Shown: positions 42,990 through 52,444, numbered from the stretch's first letter. The stretch is 64,000 nucleotides of DNA from Pseudomonadota bacterium (GCA_018262235.1 JAGTRY010000002.1:1-64000); one strand, 5' to 3'. Made by a program: numbers and translations. The notes: generated from the letters alone by a model not told the origin.

Positions 42990-44239
42990 GCCACAGCCTT
43001 GAATGCCAGCACGGCATTGCTGCCGCCAAACGCAAAGGAATTGCTCAGCGCCGCCCTCAGCGGTACGTCATGCAGGCCGGTGCCCATCACATGGTGCACA
43101 CCCTGACAATCAGCAGCGACCTCTTCCAGATGCGCCGTCGGCGGCACTTCGCCACGCGCCAGGGCCAGCACGGTGATCAGTGCTTCCATGGCGCCGGTCG
43201 CGCCAAGCAGATGGCCGTGCATCGATTTGGTCGCACTCACCAGCAGGCTTGCCGCGTGTGCGCCGAAGATCTGGCGCAAGGCTTCGATCTCGGTCGGATC
43301 GCCCTCGCGGGTGGCCGTACCATGCGCATTCACATAGCCGACCTCGGCCGGATCCAGCCCGGCTTCGCGCAGCGCCAGCTTCATGGCGCGGGTCTGACCA
43401 TAGGCATCCGGCTTGACCAGATGGGTGTGATCACAGCTCTGCCCGTAACCGGCCAACTCGCAATAGATGCGCGCTCCGCGCGCCACGGCGTGATCCCAGT
43501 CTTCCAGAATCAGTGCCGCGCCGCCTTCCCCCAGCACCAGCCCGGTCCGCCCGGCCTGGAACGGACGACACGCCCGATAGGCGGTTTCGGCATTACCCTG
43601 AGCGACCACGCGCATGGATTCCCACGCCCGCATCACCGAGAACGACAGCGGGGCTTCCGAGCCGCCGGCGACCACCAGCTGGGATTCGCCGGCCTGGATC
43701 CGGCGCATCGCTTCGCCAATGGCTACCGCGGAGGATGCGCAGGCAACGGAATAGGAAAGACAGGCGCTGCCCAATCCCAGCGAAATCGCCACGTGGGACG
43801 CCGCTGCGTTGTTCATCGCCAGCACCACGGAGAGCGGATGCGCGCGATCCTTGTTGTGTACGTAGAAGTCGGTGTAGCCCTTCTCGAAGGTCAGCGTGCC
43901 GCCCACGCCGGTCCCCCAGGAGACCCCGAACTCATCGGAACCGCCTCCCTGGCGCGGCAGGCCGGCATCGTCCCAGGCCGTGAACGCCGCCGCCACGCCA
44001 AGCTGGCTGTAGCGATCCGTCACGGCCGCCAGCGGGCGCCCGAGCACCACCTCGGCATCGAAGTATGGGCAGCTCACCGCCGGCTGGGCCAGGGGTGAGG
44101 GCGATGCGGGGTGATGGTAGAGGTTCACGGCAGATTCGCCACGCATCAGTCGCGCGAAGAAATCCTGCGTATCGCCCCCGAAGGGATTGACCAGCCCGAC
44201 CCCCGTCACCGCCACGCGGCGGCAGCTCGCTTCAGTCAT
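42986..44239 (-). CDS. apeR: Beta-ketoacyl-ACP synthase II-like (ApeR-like)
   Basis: 417 residues. Complete active site: Cys in SYSVACASSAVAIG, His in NAHGTATREGD and His in TKSMHGHLLGATG; AFGGSNAVL closes the fold. It differs from the other KS in having a normal FabF-like N-terminus (VAVTGVGLVNPFGGD). In aryl polyene systems the second KS is thought to make the first elongation or related acyl chains. The ATG at 44239 overlaps the ACP gene by 8 bases. Confidence 0.92.
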   Translation of the reverse strand: MTEASCRRVAVTGVGLVNPFGGDTQDFFARLMRGESAVNLYHHPASPSPLAQPAVSCPYFDAEVVLGRPLAAVTDRYSQLGVAAAFTAWDDAGLPRQGGGSDEFGVSWGTGVGGTLTFEKGYTDFYVHNKDRAHPLSVVLAMNNAAASHVAISLGLGSACLSYSVACASSAVAIGEAMRRIQAGESQLVVAGGSEAPLSFSVMRAWESMRVVAQGNAETAYRACRPFQAGRTGLVLGEGGAALILEDWDHAVARGARIYCELAGYGQSCDHTHLVKPDAYGQTRAMKLALREAGLDPAEVGYVNAHGTATREGDPTEIEALRQIFGAHAASLLVSATKSMHGHLLGATGAMEALITVLALARGEVPPTAHLEEVAADCQGVHHVMGTGLHDVPLRAALSNSFAFGGSNAVLAFKAVA

Positions 44240-44471
44240 TACTGGCCGGTTTGAGCTTTTCGAAAATCTCGATCAGTTCGGCCACGGTTTCCGGACGCGG
44301 CAGATCGTCGGGCATGCGCACGCCGAACTTGTCCTCCATGTCGAACATCAGGTCGAGCAGCGTCAGGGAGTCGACACCGATATCCTCCAGCCGGCTTTCC
44401 GGATTGACTTCCTCCGGCGGATTGGTGACGCGGCGTTTAATGAATTCGCGCAGTAGTTCAAGCGTGTCCAT
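44232..44471 (-). CDS. apeF: Acyl carrier protein (second ACP)
   Basis: 79 residues. The phosphopantetheine Ser is in EDIGVDSLTLLDLMFDM. It is first in the minus-strand pigment operon, directly before the second KS, so the two probably work as a pair. The ATG at 44471 has AGG 9 bases upstream and matches the normal ACP length; the six added residues of the ORF track lack a ribosome site. TTAAAATTATG upstream is a possible -10 area. Confidence 0.87.
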   Translation of the reverse strand: MDTLELLREFIKRRVTNPPEEVNPESRLEDIGVDSLTLLDLMFDMEDKFGVRMPDDLPRPETVAELIEIFEKLKPASND

Positions 44472-44575
44472 GGCAAACCTGTTGGGCAAAGTTACATAAT
44501 TTTAATCTAGGCACGACCTGCCCGGTGGAACTCTTGTGCTATGGCACTGTCGCGCCTGTGGTTTTGTTGCGTGTC

Positions 44576-45367
44576 TCACACCTGGCAGAGGTAATCCACC
44601 GTCAGCGGGGCATGATCCGAGAAGCGCTGATCCTTGAATACGCCCACACTTGCCGCACGTGCGGCCATCCCCGGCGTGGCAAGCTGGTAATCCAGACGCC
44701 AACCGACATTCTTGGCCCAGGCCTGGCCGCGATTGCTCCACCAGGTGTAGCAGGCATCGGTAGCATCCGGTTCGAGCCGGCGATATACATCGACCCAGCC
44801 GGCCTCAAGCTGCGCGCCCAGCCATTCACGTTCCTCGGGCAGAAAGCCGGAATTCTTCTGGTTGCTTTTCCAGTTCTTCAGGTCCGCCGCACGGTGCGCG
44901 ATGTTCCAGTCGCCACAGATGATGACCTCCCTGCCACTCGCATGCAACGCTGCCATGCGCGGCGCAAACTCGGCCATGAAACGGAACTTGGCCTGCTGGC
45001 GCTCCTCCGAACTCGATCCCGAAGGCAGATACAGCGACACCACCGACAAGGGGCCATCGGGCAAATCGAAGTCGGCCTGGAGGTAACGCCCTTCCGCATC
45101 GAATTCGGCGACCCCGATTCCGCTTTGCACGCGCGCGGGCTTGAGACGCGAATAGATCCCAACGCCGCTGTACCCCTTTTTCTCGGCATAGTGAAAATGC
45201 CCATGCCAGCCTGGCGGATTCAGCGTTGCGGCGGAGAGATCGGCTTCCTGTGCCTTGATCTCCTGCAGGCAGACCACATCGGCATTCTGGGCAGCCAGCC
45301 AGTCGAAGAAACCTTTGGTCGCTGCAGACCGGATGCCGTTGAGGTTGAGGGTGATGACGCGTAACAT
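44576..45367 (-). CDS. xth: Exodeoxyribonuclease III
   Basis: 263 residues. AP endonuclease and 3' exonuclease for base excision repair. RVITLNLNGIRSAATKGFFDWL, VVCLQEIKAQE, GYSGVGIYSR, GDWNIAHRAADLKN and SDHAPLTVDY are the standard metal and catalytic blocks. The ATG at 45367 is preceded by AAGGAAA. It diverges from pyrE over only 31 bases, so the promoters must overlap. Confidence 0.95.
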   Translation of the reverse strand: MLRVITLNLNGIRSAATKGFFDWLAAQNADVVCLQEIKAQEADLSAATLNPPGWHGHFHYAEKKGYSGVGIYSRLKPARVQSGIGVAEFDAEGRYLQADFDLPDGPLSVVSLYLPSGSSSEERQQAKFRFMAEFAPRMAALHASGREVIICGDWNIAHRAADLKNWKSNQKNSGFLPEEREWLGAQLEAGWVDVYRRLEPDATDACYTWWSNRGQAWAKNVGWRLDYQLATPGMAARAASVGVFKDQRFSDHAPLTVDYLCQV

Positions 45368-45398
45368 TCTTGGCGTTTCCTTGTTATCGGTAAGTACC

Positions 45399-46037
45399 GT
45401 GGATTTTAGTCGCAACTTTCTCGCGCTCGCCGAGCGCATGGGCGCATTGCGTTTTGGCGAATTCAAAACCAAGGCCGGCCGCCTGTCACCCTATTTCTTC
45501 AATACCGCCCAATTCGACGACGGAGCATCCTTCGGCGAGCTGTGCGGTTATTACGCACAAGCCATCCGCGCTTCCGGCATCGCCTTCGATACCCTGTTCG
45601 GCCCCGCCTACAAAGGCATTCCCCTGGCTGCCGGCACCGCCATCCAGCTGGCAGCGCAGGGCGCCAACACGCCTTTCTGCTTCAACCGCAAGGAAGCCAA
45701 GGATCACGGCGAGGGCGGCACGCTAGTCGGTGCGCCCCTCAAAGGCCGGGTAATCGTGATTGATGACGTGATCACGGCAGGCACCTCGGTGCGTGAATCG
45801 GTTGAAATCATTCGTGCCAGCAGCGCCGAGCTGGCTGGTGTGTTCATCGCCATTGACCGGATGGAACGCGGAACCGGCGAGAAAAGCGCCGCACAGGAAG
45901 TCCGCGATACGTTTGGCGTCCCGGTCATCGCCGTGGCCAATCTGGACGACCTGATGCAGTTCATTCGCGCCGATGCGCGTCTGGCCACGTTCCTGCCCGC
46001 AGTACAACAGTACCGGCAAACCTACGGAGTATGCTGA
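45399..46037 (+). CDS. pyrE: Orotate phosphoribosyltransferase
   Basis: 212 residues. It makes orotidine 5'-phosphate from orotate and PRPP in pyrimidine synthesis. ALRFGEFKTKAGRLSPYFFN is the family start, FGPAYKGIPLA and FNRKEAKDHGEGG follow, and VIVIDDVITAGTS is the PRPP-binding block. The GTG at 45399 gives the usual N-terminus; a TTG at 45381 is the next possible start. The 260-residue ORF begins inside xth. Confidence 0.94.
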   Translation: MDFSRNFLALAERMGALRFGEFKTKAGRLSPYFFNTAQFDDGASFGELCGYYAQAIRASGIAFDTLFGPAYKGIPLAAGTAIQLAAQGANTPFCFNRKEAKDHGEGGTLVGAPLKGRVIVIDDVITAGTSVRESVEIIRASSAELAGVFIAIDRMERGTGEKSAAQEVRDTFGVPVIAVANLDDLMQFIRADARLATFLPAVQQYRQTYGVC

Positions 46038-46038
46038 C

Positions 46039-46653
46039 ATGAACCTGATGCGCGCGCCCTGGCTGCTTGGCTTCCTGCTCCTGCTGACGACCTCTGCGGC
46101 GCACGCTCAGACCCGTTCTTTCTGTTGCACCGATACCAATGGCCGCCGCTCCTGCGGCGACAGCCTGCCGCAAGTCTGCTACGACCGGGCTTATTCCGAA
46201 ATCACCGGGGGCCGCGTGGTCCGCGAGGTCGAAGCGCCTCTGACCCCCGAGCAGCGCGCCCGCAAGGATGCCGAACTGCGTGCCCAGCGCGAACGCCTCG
46301 CCAAGGAAGCCGAAGCGCGCCGCCGCGATCAGGTGTTGCTCGAATCCTATTCCAGCGTTGGCGAACTGGATCGTCGGCGCGACCGTGACATCGGCAATCT
46401 CGAAGGCGAACTGAGAGCCGCCCGGGCCCGCGAAGCGGACCTGCTGGTACAGCAGGCCAAGCTCGAAAAGAGCAAGCCTGCCAAAGGATCTTTCCCGAAA
46501 ATGCTTGCCGACAACATCGCCGTCAACACCTCCGAGCTGGAAGCCATCCGCACCGTCATCAGCAGCAAGCAACGTGACATCGAGCAGTTGCGCGTCCGCT
46601 TCGATGCCGACCGCGAACGCTACATCCAGTTGACCGGCAGCCCGGCGCGTTGA
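46039..46653 (+). CDS. Exported coiled-coil hypothetical protein
   Basis: 204 residues. Signal peptide (LLGFLLLLTTSAAHA), then a short cysteine-rich stretch (SFCCTDTNGRRSCGDSLPQVC) that looks like a small DUF4124-type domain, then a long charged coiled coil from about residue 75 with many Arg, Glu and Ala. It follows pyrE after one base and precedes the oxidoreductase gene. Function unknown; a periplasmic location is inferred. Confidence 0.75.
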   Translation: MNLMRAPWLLGFLLLLTTSAAHAQTRSFCCTDTNGRRSCGDSLPQVCYDRAYSEITGGRVVREVEAPLTPEQRARKDAELRAQRERLAKEAEARRRDQVLLESYSSVGELDRRRDRDIGNLEGELRAARAREADLLVQQAKLEKSKPAKGSFPKMLADNIAVNTSELEAIRTVISSKQRDIEQLRVRFDADRERYIQLTGSPAR

Positions 46654-46669
46654 GCCGGAATCCCGCGCC

Positions 46670-48766
46670 ATGAGCGTACCTGCTTCACGTCAAATCGTCC
46701 GTGCCGTCTGCCCGCACGATTGCCCCGACACCTGCGCCATGCAGATCAGCGTGGAAGACGGTCGCGCGATCCGGGTCCAGGGAGCGCCCGATGTACCGAT
46801 CACCCGCGGCACCTTGTGCAGCAAGGTCGCCCACTATCTGGAACGCACCTATTCGGACCAGCGTCTGCTGTACCCGATGCGACGCGTAGGCGCCAAGGGA
46901 GAAGGCCGCTTCGAGCGCATCAGCTGGGAACAGGCGCTGGACACCATCGCCGAGAGATTCCGCAGCATTGCCAGCACCGATCCGCGCAGCATCCTGCCGT
47001 ACAGCTACGCAGGCACCATGGGACTGGTGCAAGGCAGCTCCATGGACCGGCGTTTCTTTCACCGCCTTGGCGCCTCTTTTCTGGATCGCACGATCTGCGC
47101 CGAGGCCGGTGCGGTCGGCTACAAGGCGACCATCGGCACGACCCAGGGCATCGATCCGGAAGCTTTCGCCAGCGCGCGCTACATCCTGATCTGGGGCGCC
47201 AACCCGGTCGTCTCCAACCTGCATCTGTGGGCCCGCATCGTTGAAGCCAAACGGCATGGCACGCGCGTCGTGTGCATCGACCCGGTCCGCAGCCTAACCG
47301 CCGAAAAATCCGACTGGCATCTCGCCCCGCTGCCCGGCACCGATGCCGCACTGGCACTGGCGATCATGCATGTGCTGATCCGCGACGGCCTCTGCGACGA
47401 GGATTACATCGCGCGCTACACCACTGGTTTCGCCGCCCTGAAACGCCGTGTGGCGGAATGGACGCCCACGCGTGCCGCCGCCGAAACCGGCCTTGCCGCG
47501 GCCGACATCGAACAACTCGCCCATGAATACGGCCAGGAAGACCGCCCGGCGGCGATCCGCGTCAATTACGGCCTGAACCGCTGTGCCGGCGGCGGCGCGG
47601 CAATGCGCGCAATCGCCTGTCTGCCCGCACTGACCGGCCACTGGCGCTGGCCACACGGCGGCATCCTGCTATCGACCTCGGGCACCTACGGCACCGACAG
47701 CCACGCGCTGGAACGCCCGGACCTTTATCCGTATGACGAACGCTTCCCGCCGCGCCACATCAACATGAGCACCATCGGCGATGCCCTGCTCGAAGCGGAC
47801 GATCCGGCGATCCGCGCAATCATGGTGTACAACGCCAATCCGGTCGCCGTCGCACCGGACTCGAACCGGGTGCGCGCCGGTTTTGCACGCGAAGACCTGT
47901 TCTGCGTCGTACACGAATTGTTCCAGACCGACACCGCCGACTATGCCGACATCCTGTTGCCGGCCACCAGCCAGCTGGAACACTGGGACATCCACAAGTC
48001 CTACGGGCACTTGAACGTGATGGTCAACGAACCGGCCATCGCCCCGCTCGGCGAAGCCCGGCCGAATACCTGGGTGTTCCGCGAACTGGCGCAGCGCATG
48101 GGTTTCACCGAAGCCTGTTTCGCCGAGAGCGACGAAGCCATCGGCGCCCAGGCTTTCCGCCCGGACCATCCGAAGAGCGGCAACATCCGCATGGACACCT
48201 TGCGCCGCCAGGGCTGGCAACGCCTGAACGTGCCCACACCGTATGCGCCTTTTGCGGCGGGTGGTTTCCCGACCCCCTCCGGCAAATGCGAGTTCTATTC
48301 ACCCAGCCTGGCCCAGCAAGGACAGGACCCCTTGCCGCATTACGTCCCACCACACGAAGGGCCTCACTCGAATCCGGAACTGGCCGCAAAGTATCCGCTC
48401 GCCTTCGTCAGCCCGCCCTCGCGCCACTTCCTCAATTCCAGCTTCGCCAATCTGCCCCGCTTCGTCCAGGCCGAAGGCAAACCCTGGCTGGACATGCATC
48501 CGCAGGACGCCGCCACACGCGGCCTGCAGGATGGCGCACGGGTGCGCATCTTCAACGCCCGCGGCGCCTTTCATGCCTGGCTGCGCATCCATCCCGACAC
48601 GCCTGGCGTGCGCCAGGGCGTGGTCAGCGCACCATCGATCTGGTGGCAAAAACTCTCGGGCGATGGCTGCAATGCCAACGCCGTCACTTCGCAGGCGCTC
48701 GCCGACATGGGCGGTGGCGCAACCTTCTACGACTGCCTGGTTGAAGTTGTCGCTGCCGCGGAGTAA
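46670..48766 (+). CDS. Molybdopterin oxidoreductase family protein
   Basis: 698 residues. A 4Fe-4S motif (CPHDCPDTCAM, then TLCSK) opens the protein, followed by the molybdopterin dinucleotide-binding regions: ILIWGANPVVSNLH, VVCIDPVRS and the C-terminal FNARGAFHAWLRI domain. It belongs to the DMSO-reductase superfamily. The residue ligating Mo could not be identified by eye: the FDH-like Cys/Sec position reads TICAEAG. No Tat signal or iron-sulfur and membrane partners are nearby, so it may be cytoplasmic. Substrate unknown. Confidence 0.88.
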   Translation: MSVPASRQIVRAVCPHDCPDTCAMQISVEDGRAIRVQGAPDVPITRGTLCSKVAHYLERTYSDQRLLYPMRRVGAKGEGRFERISWEQALDTIAERFRSIASTDPRSILPYSYAGTMGLVQGSSMDRRFFHRLGASFLDRTICAEAGAVGYKATIGTTQGIDPEAFASARYILIWGANPVVSNLHLWARIVEAKRHGTRVVCIDPVRSLTAEKSDWHLAPLPGTDAALALAIMHVLIRDGLCDEDYIARYTTGFAALKRRVAEWTPTRAAAETGLAAADIEQLAHEYGQEDRPAAIRVNYGLNRCAGGGAAMRAIACLPALTGHWRWPHGGILLSTSGTYGTDSHALERPDLYPYDERFPPRHINMSTIGDALLEADDPAIRAIMVYNANPVAVAPDSNRVRAGFAREDLFCVVHELFQTDTADYADILLPATSQLEHWDIHKSYGHLNVMVNEPAIAPLGEARPNTWVFRELAQRMGFTEACFAESDEAIGAQAFRPDHPKSGNIRMDTLRRQGWQRLNVPTPYAPFAAGGFPTPSGKCEFYSPSLAQQGQDPLPHYVPPHEGPHSNPELAAKYPLAFVSPPSRHFLNSSFANLPRFVQAEGKPWLDMHPQDAATRGLQDGARVRIFNARGAFHAWLRIHPDTPGVRQGVVSAPSIWWQKLSGDGCNANAVTSQALADMGGGATFYDCLVEVVAAAE

Positions 48767-48786
48767 TTGCTCACGCCCCGCCCGCG

Positions 48787-49485
48787 CTAATCGCGCCGCA
48801 CGCTGATGCCTTCGCGCTGTTCAAGCTGATCGAAGAAATCCGTCAGGCGCCGGCCGGGCTGATCCGGGAACAGCTCATCCAGCGCATCCAGTTGCTGGAT
48901 GCGGTCGACGCGGAAATGGCGGAACTCACCGCGCAGCGTGCACCAGCCAATCAGGGTCCAGGCCCGTCCCCAGAAAAACAGGCCGAGCGGCCACAGGGTG
49001 CGCTGCGAAGGCGTACCGTCTTCACGCACATAGTCCATGCGCACGATGCGATGCTCACGCACGGCCACGCGCAACGGCTGCAGCCAAGGCAGACGCGCCT
49101 GTCCACCGGGCGGAATGAACAGCCGGGCGAGCTGGGCTTCGCGCTTGAGCGCTTCGGGCAGCACATTGTGGATCTTGGCCAGCGCCGCACTCGCTGCGGC
49201 CGCCAGCTCCGTGTCACCCCAGGCCTGCACCATGCGCGAACCGACCAGCAGCGCTTCCAGCTCTTCCGGGTTGAAAAGCAGCGGCGGCACGTCCAGCCGG
49301 TAGCGCAAGCGATAGCCGACGCCCGCTTCGCCCTCGATGGGCACTCCGGAAAGCGTCAGATCGTGGATATCGCGGTACAGTGTGCGCAATGACACTTGCA
49401 ACTGCTCGGCAAGCCACTGGCCCGTCGCATGACGACGGGCGCGGAGCAGTTCAACGAGACGGAAGAGACGGTCGGCGCGGCGCAT
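48787..49485 (-). CDS. HTH-WYL transcription regulator (YafY-like)
   Basis: 232 residues. An N-terminal HTH_11 (LFRLVELLRARRHATGQWLAEQLQVSLRTLYRDI) is followed by a WYL domain, in variant form, around TLWPLGLFFWGRAWTLIGWC and FRHFRVDRI. These are usually repressors or ligand-dependent regulators. It is adjacent to a VOC protein gene on the same strand, a frequent pairing in proteobacteria, and may control it. Confidence 0.88.
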   Translation of the reverse strand: MRRADRLFRLVELLRARRHATGQWLAEQLQVSLRTLYRDIHDLTLSGVPIEGEAGVGYRLRYRLDVPPLLFNPEELEALLVGSRMVQAWGDTELAAAASAALAKIHNVLPEALKREAQLARLFIPPGGQARLPWLQPLRVAVREHRIVRMDYVREDGTPSQRTLWPLGLFFWGRAWTLIGWCTLRGEFRHFRVDRIQQLDALDELFPDQPGRRLTDFFDQLEQREGISVRRD

Positions 49486-49549
49486 GGTCTTTCTGTTCGG
49501 GCAGACATGAAACCTGCACCTTACCTCAGGTGCCCACGAGCATCACGAC

Positions 49550-49918
49550 TCAGCCCGGAGAATGCAACCCGACCATATTGCCCTCGGTATCCGCCAGGAT
49601 CGCGAAATAACCAATCTCGGGGCGGATCAGGGTCTTGGGCACGATGATCTGGCCACCGGCCGCTTCGACACGCGCCAGCACCCGGTTCAGATCTGCGCCC
49701 GCATCCAGATAGATGCGCACGCCATCCTGATGCGGACGCGCCTGCGCATTCTCGAAAATGCAGCCACCCACTTCCGTCATCCCATGCGGCCAAACGGCCA
49801 TGCGGCCAGACGGACCACAGCTCTCGGGCTTGAGCTGGATGGCAAGAATGGTTTCGTAAAAACGGCAGGCCCGTTCAAAGTTGGCTGCGGGAATTTCAAA
49901 CCAGGTCACGGCGTTCAT
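49550..49918 (-). CDS. VOC-family protein (glyoxalase/dioxygenase fold)
   Basis: 122 residues, one VOC module: VTWFEIPAANFERACRFYETIL at the start, IYLDAGADLNRVLARVEAAGG in the middle and YFAILADTEGNMVGLHSP at the end, with Glu as the usual metal ligand. Substrate unknown. It lies upstream of the WYL regulator gene, 64 bases away. Confidence 0.85.
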   Translation of the reverse strand: MNAVTWFEIPAANFERACRFYETILAIQLKPESCGPSGRMAVWPHGMTEVGGCIFENAQARPHQDGVRIYLDAGADLNRVLARVEAAGGQIIVPKTLIRPEIGYFAILADTEGNMVGLHSPG

Positions 49919-49998
49919 GACAGACTCCTTGTTGCGGTTGAGGAGTCGCCATGTTGCAGGCCCCCTGCTGACAGCGTGGTGTCAGCAGGCTGAGCAGC

Positions 49999-52353
49999 CT
50001 ACTTCTGCATGCTCACCTGTACCGGGCCTGCAGCGAGCCTCAGCGTCACAAGGCCATCGGGGGCCTGCTGCCAGCTTTGCGCTCCGGTCACGCGTGTCAC
50101 CACAAATCCCGGCATGATCTGCAAAGTCACGGCGTCCCCCGGCCGGGCCACAAGCGCCACTTCCTGAGGGGTGCGAATTCCTTCCAGGCTGATCGGAGCG
50201 CCCGACACCAGCGTGACGGGACCAGCCAGACGTGTCGCTTCGATCAGCGTGAAACGCAGCCCATCCGCATGCGTCACAAAGCTCGCCGCCATGCCATCGA
50301 GTTTCCAGCCTGCGGCGTCGACCTGCTTTTCAGATTCACGCGCCATGAGCACGATTTCATCACTTCCCTGCCCGGAAAGCCGCATGGCGTAACCCTTCTC
50401 AGCCGGGATGCTCACCGAGGCAGGCGCAGCACCGTTCTCCCCGGAGGCCTTCCACGGATACAGCAGGGTCAGGAAATCCTGTTGTTTCGAGCGTGCGTTC
50501 GTCTCGGCTGTCACATGCCATTCGTTCGGCATTTTGGTGCGATAGCTCTCGATCACTGGCGGCTCGAAAGCATCGGTCTGAGAGAAGACGAGCGCGCCCA
50601 CACCGGGTTGCAGGAAGCGTACGGTCAGGCGTGCATTCCCCTGTTGCTGGACGATCTCGTTGCGCTCCGGGCTGAGCGTCATCGGGCTGCGCGCGTGGAG
50701 TTGCCATTGGTATTTCACCGCTTCGGGTGCGGCATCTTCATCGAGGATCACGAAGTAACGCCGGTTCACGAAGAACACGTGGCGCAAGGCACGCTCGGCC
50801 CGCGCACCGTAGGCCCGCTGCGCATTCCCCGTGGCGAAGCTGTAACCGGCGCCATCGGCAAAACGCGTGATCGTGCCGGTGGCCGTTGCGTCCTTGATGC
50901 GCTGACCTTCGCCATCGAAGAGGACGGCGTTCTTGGCCTTGGTCTGGCGGCTCCAGCCGACTTGGTGCGGACTGTCGTAGAACTCGCGGTAGCCGGAGTT
51001 GATCGCCAGCGGCTGGCCAAAGGCGTTGAGCACGAAACTGTTCTGATCGGCGAAACCATGGCTGGCCGAACCCTGCGGGCTGGAGCGGAAGCCGAGCATG
51101 ATGTCGTTGGCCGCATCGCCGAGCGCAGAGTGCATCGCCACCACACCGATATCATCAAAGTACCGGCTCTGCGGCAACTCCGTGAGTTTCACTTCCGGCA
51201 GCTTCGCTTGTGCTGTGCGGAAGCGCTGCAGGAAGCTGTCTGCGCCATCGTAGGTGTAGTAATTGAAGCTGGCCGGGGGCTTCTGGCGCAACGCTTTGGC
51301 ATACGCCAGCGGATAGGGGTCGGCATTCAGCACGGCGAACTTTTCCATCATCAGGGCGATGCTGCCGCTGGGCCCCATGATGTTGGTGAGATCGCCAAAC
51401 GATGAGCCCGGATAGGGCATCAGGCTGTAAATGCCGAAATAGGGCGTGTTGCGCCAGAAGGGACGCGCCAGCGGCTCCTTGAAACCAAACAGCGCCATGC
51501 CTTCGAGGAAACGCTGATGCTGGCTGATGCCGGTGTTCCAGTAGTTGAGCCCCTCAGCCCAGCCACCGGCCGGGCCGCCCCACACCGGGAACTGGCGCAG
51601 GTAGTACTCGTAGCTCCAGGCCAGCCAGCCCGGCGCGCGCTTCGTCTCGTGAAACAGCGCCAGCCCGCCCTGCCCGAGCGTGGAGATGAAGCGCATCGGA
51701 TGGCTCAGCGAATTGTCCGGCGCGGTCGGGCGGGTCAGCGTGAACTTCGGCTGGATCTGGCTGGCGAGCACTTCCATGCGCGCAATCAGTGCCTTGCCAA
51801 CCGTGGCACGCTCCTCCGGCGTGAGCGCGGCATATGCCCAGTCGTAGGCAAAAATCATGGGGCGCAACGACTGGATGAAGAGCTCGTCGTTGGTGCGGTA
51901 AGTTTCGCGCGTGATATCCCAGCTCGCCAGATGCATCAGCCAGCGCGCCGCCTCGCGGCCATAGGCGGGGTCTTCGGTGAGCAGCCAGGCCAGCGCATAG
52001 CGCTGCGCCCAGGCGGCAGTCTCGTTCGCCGCCTTGTAACCGGCTTCCCACTGTTTCGTACCTTCCAGCGTGCCGTTCCGGGCCGGTTTCGGCTCGGGAA
52101 TCAGCGCGCGACTATCCAGCGGCGGCAGCGCCAGTTTCGCCAGCGCGGCACCATCCGGCTGGCTCGGCAGATCTTTAAGGAAGGCGCGCAACGCGGGCAG
52201 ATCGGCCGGGCGAATCAGCAGGCGCGGATGCTCGTTGGCGAGTGCCGCATTGAATTGCGCCACGCGCCCGGCGACCAGCTCGCCATCGCTTTGCGCCAGT
52301 GCAGGCGCCACCATGGACAGCGTGACCAGCCCCAGCAGGATGAGTTTTTTCAT
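49999..52353 (-). CDS. Secreted heparinase II/III-like polysaccharide lyase (DUF4962 type)
   Basis: 784 residues. Signal peptide (KKLILLGLVTLSMVAPALAQ), then an alpha-barrel with HPRLLIRPADLPALRAFL and WAYAALTPEERATV as in DUF4962 proteins, and a beta-sandwich half with SASHGFADQNSFVLNAFGQPLAIN, the heparinase II/III region with its conserved His. Such enzymes cut uronate-containing chains. The target is not known; it could be a heparan-like or pectic polymer. The ATG at 52353 gives the only proper signal peptide; the 903-residue ORF reads into the transporter remnant upstream. Confidence 0.85.
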   Translation of the reverse strand: MKKLILLGLVTLSMVAPALAQSDGELVAGRVAQFNAALANEHPRLLIRPADLPALRAFLKDLPSQPDGAALAKLALPPLDSRALIPEPKPARNGTLEGTKQWEAGYKAANETAAWAQRYALAWLLTEDPAYGREAARWLMHLASWDITRETYRTNDELFIQSLRPMIFAYDWAYAALTPEERATVGKALIARMEVLASQIQPKFTLTRPTAPDNSLSHPMRFISTLGQGGLALFHETKRAPGWLAWSYEYYLRQFPVWGGPAGGWAEGLNYWNTGISQHQRFLEGMALFGFKEPLARPFWRNTPYFGIYSLMPYPGSSFGDLTNIMGPSGSIALMMEKFAVLNADPYPLAYAKALRQKPPASFNYYTYDGADSFLQRFRTAQAKLPEVKLTELPQSRYFDDIGVVAMHSALGDAANDIMLGFRSSPQGSASHGFADQNSFVLNAFGQPLAINSGYREFYDSPHQVGWSRQTKAKNAVLFDGEGQRIKDATATGTITRFADGAGYSFATGNAQRAYGARAERALRHVFFVNRRYFVILDEDAAPEAVKYQWQLHARSPMTLSPERNEIVQQQGNARLTVRFLQPGVGALVFSQTDAFEPPVIESYRTKMPNEWHVTAETNARSKQQDFLTLLYPWKASGENGAAPASVSIPAEKGYAMRLSGQGSDEIVLMARESEKQVDAAGWKLDGMAASFVTHADGLRFTLIEATRLAGPVTLVSGAPISLEGIRTPQEVALVARPGDAVTLQIMPGFVVTRVTGAQSWQQAPDGLVTLRLAAGPVQVSMQK

Positions 52354-52444
52354 GATTGGCGCGCCCGCGTTGATCGGCAATACGGCCCCGGACAGATCCG
52401 GGCAAGTTACCGGAACAGACTCTACGGGCGTAGCCGTGTGGAAA

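Noticed and set aside
26054-44471. Reading the cluster as ordinary fatty-acid synthesis genes
   Set aside because: The KS with chain length factor pair, aryl ligase, MMPL exporter, LolA-like carrier and chorismatase together are specific to aryl polyene clusters.
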